A DNA stretch of 64,000 nt from Citreimonas sp042096055 (GTDB taxonomy: Bacteria; Pseudomonadota; Alphaproteobacteria; Rhodobacterales; Rhodobacteraceae), in contig NZ_JBELMH010000002.1 of the NCBI RefSeq assembly GCF_042096055.1, positions 62,001 to 126,000 of the forward strand. Reading direction: 5' to 3'. Position numbers and translations under genes: made by a program. This document shows, in pieces, positions 13,701-20,746 of this stretch. The notes below the pieces were generated by a model, which worked only from the letters and a program-made list of their open reading frames with translations, had not been told where the DNA came from and did no database searches. Numbering within the stretch: position 1 is the stretch's first letter; each line of letters begins with the position of its first letter.

Positions 13701-14458
13701 GCGGCTGGTTCTGGGGCGGCTATGTCAGCCGGACCACCGTCACCGACCTCGCCGACGGCGAGATCACCGGCCTCGGCGCGAATGCCGGCTTCTACGGGGC
13801 CGAGCGCTTCGGCGGCGGCCTGATGCTCGACTGGTACGCGGCGGGCGCCGCCGGGCGGCACCAGTACCGGCTGACCTTCTCGGACCCCGTCGCCGACATC
13901 GAGACCGACGGCCAGTACGGATATGCCGCGCTGTTCGCCGGAATGGCGGTGTCCGGCGAACGTGCATTCGACACCTTCACCCTGCGCCCGCGCGCCGGTC
14001 TGGACCTGTCGCACGCACGGGTCGGCGACGCCGATGTCACCGCCTCGCAACTGGCGATCACCGACACGGGCACGATCGACCTGTCGGACTTCACCGGCGG
14101 GCGCGTCTTCGCCGAGGTGGCGTTCGAAAGCATCGGCACCGCCGAGGGGGCGGCCCGCTTCACCGAGGCGACGCGCACCATGTTCGCGCCGCGCCTCGCG
14201 TGTGAGGGCGATTCGTTCGAGACGGACTGGTCCTGCGGGTTGGGCATGGCGTTCGAGTGGGAGCGGACCGACCCGGTGCACGGCCTGACGCTCGGCGTCG
14301 ACCTCGACTACGAGCGGATCGACGAGACCGACCGCTTCGCGCTGGGCTTGCGGCACGAACGCCTGCTGGCGCGCGGGGCCGGGTCGGTGGTCACGCGGCT
14401 GTCCTTCCCGTCGGCGAGTTCGATGACGGTGGACTATGGTGTCGCCCTGGATTTCTGA
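7738..14458 (+). CDS. Giant repeat-containing autotransporter-like surface protein (interrupted by an apparent frameshift and an assembly gap)
   Basis: The gene is read in three pieces: 7738 to about 10425, about 10425 to 13294, and 13395 to 14458. Adding one base at the CCCGGG near 10424-10429 and collapsing the false gap gives exactly 2189 codons. Layout: a signal peptide ending ALA (about residue 23); nine tandem DUF11/DUF7933-like beta domains of 125-140 residues, each with a paired-cysteine SCTI-type motif; two Ig-like domains; a thrombospondin-3-like calcium stretch (DNDGDGVPDFLESS, DRDGDGIPDAQDYD); Calx-beta domains; a helical linker; and a C-terminal beta-barrel of about 280 residues ending VALDF, an outer-membrane insertion signal. 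It probably self-exports and displays the repeats at the cell surface for adhesion or envelope contact. Start codon and signal peptide agree. Confidence 0.82.
10421..10431 (+). other. Probable one-base deletion (frameshift) in the giant surface protein
   Basis: The upstream frame ends in low-quality sequence after VTALAR. The downstream frame continues with TACAFTVDVAVPG, the expected partner of the domain's SCTF/SCTI motif. Restoring one C in the CCC run gives ALAPGTACAF, matching the other repeats. A sequencing or assembly error is more likely than a real mutation. Confidence 0.8.
13240..13449. repeat. 55-base exact duplication flanking an N gap (assembly overlap)
   Basis: Bases 13240-13294 and 13395-13449 are identical, with exactly 100 N between them. 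This is what a scaffolder leaves when two contigs overlap by one k-mer but are joined with a placeholder gap. Removing 155 bases rejoins the reading frame of the surface protein without a break. Confidence 0.9.
13295..13394. other. Assembly gap, 100 N
   Basis: Placeholder gap inside the giant surface protein. The flanks overlap, so probably no sequence is missing. Confidence 0.95.
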
Positions 14459-14502
14459 TGCGCGGGCCGGTGCCGGCCCGATCGCGCCATGAGGATTGCG
14501 CC

Positions 14503-16029
14503 ATGACGTTCAGAACCCTCCTCGCCGCGGCGGTGCTTGCCCTTGGGTCGGCGCCGGTCCGTACGCAGGACGCCCTGCCCGACATGGCCGCGCTCGAGGC
14601 GGCGCGCGACCGCGGGGATTTCGTCACCGTCCGCGACGGGCTGGAGCGCCTTGTCGAGGCAGAGCCGACGCCGCTTGCGCGCTATCGCCTGGCGCTGCTG
14701 CTGATCGAGGGGCGCGGCGGCCCGCGCGACCTGGCCCAAGCCGTTGCGCAGCTGGACGCGGCGGCGCAGGCCGAGCATTTCCCCTCGGCCGTGCTGCTGG
14801 CGCGGAGCCTGCTGACCGGCGGGCCTGACACTCCGCGCGAGCCCGCCCGCGCCGTCCGCGCCCTGCGCGGTCCGGCCGAGGCGGGCTATGCCGACGCGCT
14901 CTACTACCTCGGCCTGCTTCAGGCGACCGGCGAGGGCGTTTCGCGCGATCCGGAGGAGGCGGCAGCGTCGTTCCGCGCCGCGGCCGAGGACGGCCATCCC
15001 GAGGCGCAATTCGAACTGGCCCGCGCCTATCGCGAAGGTCTTGGCGTGGCGCCCGACGGCGAAGCCGCGCTGCGCTGGCTGCGGCGCGCGGCCGAAGGCG
15101 GACACGTGCCCGCGCAGGTGTCGCTGGGGCTGACGCTGGACGGGATGAAGCGGACCGGTGAGGCGCTCGACTGGTATCGTCGTGCGGCCGAATCCGGTGC
15201 CGTTCTGGCGCAACGCCTTCTCGGGATGCGGTACCTGCAGGGCGACGGCGTCGCGCCGGACGCGGACGAGGGGTTGCGCTGGCTGCAGGCGGCGGCCGCC
15301 GCGGGCGACGCCGGCGCGATGAGCAATCTCGGCTGGGCCTTCGCCACCGGCACGGGCGTGGCGCAGGACTATGCGCAGGCGCGCGACTGGTACGGGCGGG
15401 CGACGCGGGCGGGGCTCGGCCGCGCCGCGGTCGCGCTGGGTCGCCTGACCGAAGAGGGCCTTGGCGGACCGGCCGATGCGCGGGCGGCCGTGGCGCTCTA
15501 CCGCGGCGCGCTCGAGGGTGATTCCGGAGCGCTTGCCGCGCAGGCGCTGGGGGGCATGGCGCTGAACGGCACGCTGGGCGTCGACGTGGCGCCGCAACGG
15601 GCGGTGCCCTGGGTGGCAGCCGTGCTCGACCAGCGCCCGGAGAAGGCCGAGGCCTGGCTGCGCGACCGCGCGGCGCAGGACGACCCCGCCGCGGCCGAGG
15701 CGCTGGCACTCTGGCTGCTGAGCGAACCGGCGGAGGACGGTGCGCAGGACGGCGTGGCGCTGCTGAAGGCGGCCGCGCAGGCTGGACGCGTCGATGCCCA
15801 GATGCGGCTGGCCGAGCTGTCGGCCACGGGCGCGCAGGGTCTGCCGCTGGACTACGAGGCGGCGCATGCCTGGTACAACATCGCAGCAACTCTGGGCGCG
15901 ACCGAGGCCGCCGGTCGCCGCGACGCGCTCAACGCGCTGATGACGCCGGAACAGATCGCGGCCGCGCAGGCGCGCGCGCGCGCCTGGTTCGCGGCGGAAA
16001 AGGCGCCCGGCGCCATCGACCGGCCATGA
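14503..16029 (+). CDS. Exported Sel1-repeat (TPR-like) protein
   Basis: 508 residues. An N-terminal hydrophobic signal (TFRTLLAAAVLALGSAPV) is followed by a chain of Sel1 repeats of about 36 residues. Clear units are AQFELARAYREGLGVAPDGE, AMSNLGWAFATGTGVAQDYA and the C-terminal AHAWYNIAATLGATEAA. Sel1 solenoids mediate protein-protein contacts, often at the envelope. The start at 14503 has GAGGAT nine bases upstream; a longer in-frame extension would run into the end of the surface-protein gene. It lies 44 bases after that gene and overlaps the next Sel1 gene by four bases (ATGA), so the three may be one transcript. No partner can be named. Confidence 0.85.
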   Translation: MTFRTLLAAAVLALGSAPVRTQDALPDMAALEAARDRGDFVTVRDGLERLVEAEPTPLARYRLALLLIEGRGGPRDLAQAVAQLDAAAQAEHFPSAVLLARSLLTGGPDTPREPARAVRALRGPAEAGYADALYYLGLLQATGEGVSRDPEEAAASFRAAAEDGHPEAQFELARAYREGLGVAPDGEAALRWLRRAAEGGHVPAQVSLGLTLDGMKRTGEALDWYRRAAESGAVLAQRLLGMRYLQGDGVAPDADEGLRWLQAAAAAGDAGAMSNLGWAFATGTGVAQDYAQARDWYGRATRAGLGRAAVALGRLTEEGLGGPADARAAVALYRGALEGDSGALAAQALGGMALNGTLGVDVAPQRAVPWVAAVLDQRPEKAEAWLRDRAAQDDPAAAEALALWLLSEPAEDGAQDGVALLKAAAQAGRVDAQMRLAELSATGAQGLPLDYEAAHAWYNIAATLGATEAAGRRDALNALMTPEQIAAAQARARAWFAAEKAPGAIDRP

Positions 16030-17198
16030 AACGCGCCGCCTGCCTTCTGGTCCTGCTTCTGTCCGCGGTGCCGGCGCTGGCCGACACGCCGGTCGAGAGC
16101 TTGCGCACGGCCGCCGAGGGCGGCGACATGGAGGCCGCACTGGCGCTGGCCGAGCGCTACGCCTCGGGCGATGGCGTGCTGCAGAACCACGCACGCGCCG
16201 CGCAATGGTACGCGATCGTGGCCTGGGCAGGGGATGCGACCGCGGCGAACCGGCTGGGGCGGCTCTACCACGCGGGGCTGGGCGTTCCGCGCGACGCAAG
16301 GCAGGCGATCGCCTTGCTGGACCGCGCGGCCGAAAGTGGCGAGGCCGAGTTCCTGCACGACCTGGCGCTGGTGCTCGAGGCCGAGCAGCCCACGCCCGAC
16401 GCGCTGACGCGCGCCGCCGATCTGCATCGACGGGCCGCCGAGCTGGGCCACGCGGACGCGGCCGTCAGCCTCGGCGTCCTCTACCAGAACGGGACCGGCG
16501 TGCCGCGCGATCCGGCCCGCGCGGCCGAGCTCTACCGCGCGCCGGCCGAGGCGGGGCATCCCCGGGCGCAGAACAACCTCGGCTCGCTCTACGTGCGCGG
16601 CGACGGGGTCGCACAGGATTACGACCGCGCGGCAGCGCTGTTCGCCGCCGCTGCCGCGCAGGGCCTTCCGGGTGCGCTGACCAACCTGGGCACGATGTAC
16701 GAAAACGGCTTCGGCGTGCCGCTGGACGAGGCGCGGGCTGCGGCGCTGTACCGGCAGGCGGCCGAGGGCCGGCCCGACGCGATGCGGCCGCTCTACGATC
16801 CGCGCCTGGCCGCGATGCCCGAGGATGCCGAGACCCTCGCCGCGCTGGACCGCGCCGCCGAGGCCGGCGATCCGGTGGCCGAGTTCCAGCTGGCCTATCG
16901 CCTCGCCCTCACCGACACGCCGCAGGAGCTGCGCCGCGCAGCGGACCTGTTCGAGCGCGCCGCGCGGGCCGGCCACGGCCCGGCGATGGCGAACCTCGCG
17001 CTGCTGTACCGGCGCGGGGCGGGCGTGCCGCAGGATTACGTGCTGGCGCAGGCCTGGCTGTCGCTGGCGGCCAGCTCCGGCTTCGTCGCCGCCGCCGCCA
17101 CGGGCGCCGATTGGCCTGCCACGATGACCCCGGACCAGTTGGCCGAGGCGCAGGCCCTGGCCGAAACCTTGTGGCAAGAGTTGCAAAGCCGCCGATGA
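16026..17198 (+). CDS. Second exported Sel1-repeat protein
   Basis: 390 residues with a signal peptide (KRAACLLVLLLSAVPALA) and about nine Sel1 repeats, for example AVSLGVLYQNGTGVPRDPAR, AQNNLGSLYVRGDGVAQDYD and ALTNLGTMYENGFGVPLDEA. It ends in the family-typical AQAWLSLAASSGF cap. The ATG overlaps the stop of the preceding Sel1 gene (ATGA), so the pair is translationally coupled and looks like an old tandem duplication that has diverged. Probably periplasmic, acting as a scaffold or adaptor; the target is unknown. Confidence 0.85.
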   Translation: MKRAACLLVLLLSAVPALADTPVESLRTAAEGGDMEAALALAERYASGDGVLQNHARAAQWYAIVAWAGDATAANRLGRLYHAGLGVPRDARQAIALLDRAAESGEAEFLHDLALVLEAEQPTPDALTRAADLHRRAAELGHADAAVSLGVLYQNGTGVPRDPARAAELYRAPAEAGHPRAQNNLGSLYVRGDGVAQDYDRAAALFAAAAAQGLPGALTNLGTMYENGFGVPLDEARAAALYRQAAEGRPDAMRPLYDPRLAAMPEDAETLAALDRAAEAGDPVAEFQLAYRLALTDTPQELRRAADLFERAARAGHGPAMANLALLYRRGAGVPQDYVLAQAWLSLAASSGFVAAAATGADWPATMTPDQLAEAQALAETLWQELQSRR

Positions 17199-17302
17199 CA
17201 CCGAAAAAAACGCCATTCGAAGAACATGGAATGTTTCGTGAAAACCGGAATGCGGTGTATTGCGGTGGGGGTATTCCGCATCGCGTCGCCGGGGAGGGCA
17301 AC

Positions 17303-17722
17303 ATGCGCAACGTGATCCGTCTGGCCATCGCGGCCGGGGCGTCGCTCTGGATGACGCAGGCCGCGCTGGCGGCCGACCCGGTCGAGCAGCACAATTCGAC
17401 CGCGCTGTGGTTCGTCAACTGGTTCGGGCTCGAGAACGCGATCCTGCGCGTGAACGCCCCCGACGGCCGCCTGCACGAGGTCGCGGCGACCAGCGGTACC
17501 CCGGTCTTCGAACTGCCCCGGTCCGACGCTCCGGACGGCGTCTATCGCTACGAACTGACGGCCGCCACCGACGAACGCGAGGCGATCGTGAACCCGATCG
17601 ACAACGGACGCGGCGACGCGGCGAACGACAGCGTGGCCAAGCCTTTCTACCGCACCGGCCATTTCACCGTTTCGCGCGGCGTCATCGTCGTGCCCGAGGA
17701 CATTGAAGAAGACGCGAATTGA
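17303..17722 (+). CDS. Small exported protein of unknown function
   Basis: 139 residues: a signal peptide (RNVIRLAIAAGASLWMTQAALA) and a mature part of about 115 residues with no recognised motif. It contains STALWFVNWFGLENAILRV and DGVYRYELTAA, which suggests a small beta-rich domain. The start at 17303 follows GGGGAGGG, a strong ribosome binding site. It sits 38 bases ahead of the tail-fibre-like gene and could be expressed with it. Its neighbours suggest an envelope or surface role, but nothing in the sequence gives a function. Confidence 0.75.
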   Translation: MRNVIRLAIAAGASLWMTQAALAADPVEQHNSTALWFVNWFGLENAILRVNAPDGRLHEVAATSGTPVFELPRSDAPDGVYRYELTAATDEREAIVNPIDNGRGDAANDSVAKPFYRTGHFTVSRGVIVVPEDIEEDAN

Positions 17723-17760
17723 CGAGGACGCCCGCGGCGCCGCTCAGAAAGGACAGAAGC

Positions 17761-19020
17761 ATGATGATCACCGGTAGACGCGCCCTTGGGGGAACCGCCC
17801 TTGCGGCCATGATCGGCCTATCCGCGCCGGCCTCGGCGCAGCAGGTCTTTCCCGGCGACGTCGTCATCCAGAGCAGCCTTTGCGTCGGCTTCGACTGCAC
17901 GTCGGGCGAGAACTTCGGCTTCGACACGCTGCGCCTGAAAGAGAACAACCTCAGGATCCATTTCGACGACACGTCGTCCAGCGGCTCGTTCCCGTCCACC
18001 GACTGGCGGATCTCGATCAACGACACGACCAACGGCGGGGCGAGCTATTTCCGCGTCACCGACGTCTCGAGCGCGCGCGACATCTTCACCATCGGCAACG
18101 CGGCGCCCAGCAACTCGCTCGTGGTCGAGCAGTCGACCGGCGACATCGGCCTCGGCACCGCCGCTCCGGTGGTCGAGCTGCACGTCGCTGACGGCGACTC
18201 GCCCGCGCTGCGGCTGGAGCAGAACGGCTCGTCCGGGTTCACGCCGCAGGTCTGGGACGTCGCCGGCAACGAGACGAACTTCTTCGTGCGGGACGTGACC
18301 AACGGCTCAAAGCTGCCGTTCCGGATCCGGCCGGGCGCGCCGAGCGACGCGCTTTACATCGACACCACCGGCGAGATCGGCTTCGGCACGAATTCGCCCT
18401 CGGCCCCGATGCACATGGTCGCCGAGGGCGGCCAGATGAAGCTGTTCGAGCCCGAGCGGCCGGCGATCCAGGTGACCGGCGAGACAGGCGATGCCGGCAT
18501 CCTGATCGAGGAGACCAACGGCACCGCCACGGCGCGCGGGCTTCTGCACCTGCGTAACAACGGTCGCGTCTTCTTCGGGATGGAGGATTCCACCATCACC
18601 GAAGGGCCGTATAGCGGCCGCATCTGGAACATGCAGAACTCTGGCGGCAGCTACACGATCACCACGGCGCCGGGCGGCACGAACAGCGTCGAATTCTCGC
18701 TCAGCCCGCAAGGCGACCTGTCGATCGCGGGCAACTTCATCTCGGGGGCGACCACGCTGAACGTGCCCGACTACGTCTTCGCGCCCGAGTACCGGTTGCG
18801 CCCGCTGGCCGAGCTGCGCGCCTTCATCGAGGCAAACAGCCACCTGCCGGACGTGCCCTCGGCGGCGCAGGTCGGGCAGGAGGGGCTCAACCTCGGCGAG
18901 ATGCAGATGACGCTGCTGCGCAAGATCGAGGAACTGACGCTCTACACCCTCGAACAGGACGAGCGCATCGCCGCGCTGAACGCGCAGCTGGCGACGATGA
19001 GCTCCGACGACGCACGCTGA
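17761..19020 (+). CDS. Exported tail-fibre-like protein with a S74-type C-terminal motif
   Basis: 419 residues. It starts with a signal peptide of twin-arginine-like appearance (TGRRALGGTALAAMIGLSAP). The middle is repetitive, with units such as TGDIGLGTAAPVVELHVADG and TGEIGFGTNSPSAPMHMVAE, the GIGT-xxP-LHV pattern of phage tail fibres and related surface proteins. The C-terminus has YRLRPLAELRAFIEANSHLP, then DVPSA, then LLRKIEELTLYTLEQDERI, a tail that is very common in Bacteroidetes surface proteins and close to peptidase_S74 chaperone regions. Probably a trimeric, secreted or surface fibre. No other phage genes are nearby. An ATG one codon further in (17764) is equally possible. Confidence 0.72.
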   Translation: MMITGRRALGGTALAAMIGLSAPASAQQVFPGDVVIQSSLCVGFDCTSGENFGFDTLRLKENNLRIHFDDTSSSGSFPSTDWRISINDTTNGGASYFRVTDVSSARDIFTIGNAAPSNSLVVEQSTGDIGLGTAAPVVELHVADGDSPALRLEQNGSSGFTPQVWDVAGNETNFFVRDVTNGSKLPFRIRPGAPSDALYIDTTGEIGFGTNSPSAPMHMVAEGGQMKLFEPERPAIQVTGETGDAGILIEETNGTATARGLLHLRNNGRVFFGMEDSTITEGPYSGRIWNMQNSGGSYTITTAPGGTNSVEFSLSPQGDLSIAGNFISGATTLNVPDYVFAPEYRLRPLAELRAFIEANSHLPDVPSAAQVGQEGLNLGEMQMTLLRKIEELTLYTLEQDERIAALNAQLATMSSDDAR

Positions 19021-19031
19021 AGGAAGACCCG

Positions 19032-19082
19032 ATGAAGGCAGTCCCGACCGCCGCACGCGGGCCAGCGGCCTGCCCGGCATGA
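19032..19082 (+). CDS. Possible 16-residue leader peptide
   Basis: A short frame, MKAVPTAARGPAACPA, preceded by AGGAAG and ending in an ATGA overlap with the methyltransferase start. It could couple translation of the methyltransferase to an upstream ribosome, or be chance. There is no evidence for a product. Confidence 0.25.
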   Translation: MKAVPTAARGPAACPA

Positions 19083-19993
19083 GCGATCCGCGCGTCCTGA
19101 CGCTTGCCGAGACCTATACCGCGCAGGTTGCCCTCCTGCGCGACCGGTTGCAGAGCGCCTACGACGCGCATTGCGCGATCGAGAGCGACGCTCAGCGGGC
19201 AAAGGCCGAGGCGCTGCTGGCCCGCATCGGCACCGACGACTGGCGGGGCGAGGGCTATGCCAGCCCCGAGAACCAGCGCGATTTGTCGATCCGCTTCCAC
19301 TGGGGGCACGACCACCGCTTTGCGCCGGACCTTGCCGTCCAGGGCAAGATGGCCGACCGGCACGTCGATCTGATGGCGCAGTTCATCACCGGCTTCGGGC
19401 TGGACGAGGGGATGTTCGCGGCCAAGTCGGTGCTCGACGTCGGCTGCTGGACGGGCGGCACGACGCTGATGCTGAAAACCCTCGGCGCGGGTCGAATCCT
19501 CGCCGTCGAGGAAGTGCGCAAATACGCCGAAACCGCCCATGCTCTGGTGCACGACCTCTACGGGCACGCCGATGTCCGGGCCGAGGCACGGTCGCTCTTC
19601 GCGCTGACCGAGGGCACGTTCGACGCGGTATACTTCCCCGGCGTCGTCTATCACCTTTCGGACCCGGTGCTGGGTCTGCGGCGCCTGTTCAACCGGCTGC
19701 ACGACGGCGGTGAGATCCTGGTCGAAAGTGCCGGCATCGACGATCCGCGGCCGATCTGCCTGTTCAAGGGCAACCGCGAGCATCACGGCGGCACCGCTGA
19801 GCAGATGAACCGCAGCGGCTGGGCCTGGTTCTGGCCATCGCCGGCGTGCCTGGCGTCGTGGCTGGACGAGGCCGGCTTCGAGGACGTGCGCGTCTTCCTG
19901 TCGCCGACCGGCCAGCGCGTCTACGGCCACGCGCGGCGCCGCGGCCACCGCGAGATCACGCGCGCCGGCTTGTCCGTGCCCGACATCGACTGA
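19079..19993 (+). CDS. SAM-dependent methyltransferase, DUF1698/CmoB-like
   Basis: 304 residues. The S-adenosylmethionine motif I is VLDVGCWTGGTTLML near residue 120. GVVYHLSDPVLGLRRLF and GGEILVESAG resemble the DUF1698 (CmoB-related) family, which includes tRNA wobble-uridine carboxymethyltransferases and small-molecule methyltransferases. There is no CmoA partner here, and the neighbour is a sulfotransferase. Modification of a surface glycan or small molecule is therefore at least as likely as tRNA modification. The stop overlaps the sulfotransferase start (TGATG), indicating coupling. Substrate unassigned. Confidence 0.78.
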   Translation: MSDPRVLTLAETYTAQVALLRDRLQSAYDAHCAIESDAQRAKAEALLARIGTDDWRGEGYASPENQRDLSIRFHWGHDHRFAPDLAVQGKMADRHVDLMAQFITGFGLDEGMFAAKSVLDVGCWTGGTTLMLKTLGAGRILAVEEVRKYAETAHALVHDLYGHADVRAEARSLFALTEGTFDAVYFPGVVYHLSDPVLGLRRLFNRLHDGGEILVESAGIDDPRPICLFKGNREHHGGTAEQMNRSGWAWFWPSPACLASWLDEAGFEDVRVFLSPTGQRVYGHARRRGHREITRAGLSVPDID

Positions 19994-20652
19994 TGGCGCT
20001 GATCAGCCATTCGCGCGGCTTCGTGTTCATCAAGGTGCCGAAGACCGCCGGCACCAGCATCGAGGCGGACCTCGCGCCGCTGATGGGGCCGGAAGACGTG
20101 GTGACGCCGATCATCCCGACGGTGCCGGGGCATGAGCCCCGCAACCACCTGGACGCGAACGGAAAAGCCGCCTTCTTCAACCACATGCCGGCGAAAGCGA
20201 TCCGCGACCGCATCGGCGCCGAGCGGTTCGCCGCGATGACCGTCTTCTGCGTCGAGCGCGAACCGGTCGAGAAATGCATCAGCCAGTACCACATGCTGCA
20301 GAACTCGGCCCTGCACAACGAAGACGGCCGCAACACCATGTCGTGGGACGAGTATTGCGAGGTCGGCAATTTCCCGGTGAGCCACGGACTCTACTCGGAA
20401 TGGCGGGACGGCGCGCCGCGACTGATGGCCGACCACGTGCTGCGCTACGACCGGCTGGCGCGGGATCTGCCGGCGCTTCTGGCCGATCTCGGCCTGCCGG
20501 GCTTCAGGCTGACGTCGCGGGCCAAGGCGGAATACTCGACCCGCGTTCTCGTTCGGCCGCAGGACGTCACGCCCCGGCAGCGCCGGGCCATCTACGACGC
20601 CTTCGCGCAGACGCTGGCAGTCACGGGACTGGACTGGGACGCCCCGGCGTAA
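19993..20652 (+). CDS. Sulfotransferase-family protein
   Basis: 219 residues. FIKVPKTAGTSIEADL near the N-terminus is the PAPS 5'-phosphosulfate-binding loop. CVEREPVEKCISQY near residue 90 matches the 3'-phosphate-binding region, so the two cofactor contacts are present. Such enzymes transfer sulfate from PAPS to carbohydrate or other hydroxyl groups. The start overlaps the methyltransferase stop by one base. Together the pair suggests decoration of one target, possibly a surface polysaccharide, but no glycosyltransferase is adjacent. The acceptor is unknown. Confidence 0.8.
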   Translation: MALISHSRGFVFIKVPKTAGTSIEADLAPLMGPEDVVTPIIPTVPGHEPRNHLDANGKAAFFNHMPAKAIRDRIGAERFAAMTVFCVEREPVEKCISQYHMLQNSALHNEDGRNTMSWDEYCEVGNFPVSHGLYSEWRDGAPRLMADHVLRYDRLARDLPALLADLGLPGFRLTSRAKAEYSTRVLVRPQDVTPRQRRAIYDAFAQTLAVTGLDWDAPA

Positions 20653-20698
20653 GCCCGCGCGTGCGATAAAAGTCCTGTCTTTGATGCGTCTTTCCGAC

Positions 20699-20704
20699 TA
20701 GAAT
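20699..20704 (+). promoter_or_regulatory. Candidate -10 box upstream of gspD
   Basis: TAGAAT lies in the 94-base gap before gspD. No good -35 hexamer is seen 16-18 bases upstream, so this is tentative. Confidence 0.22.
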
Positions 20705-20746
20705 CACCGGCAACAACAAGAATGGCGCAGCCGCGCCCGGTCGAGC

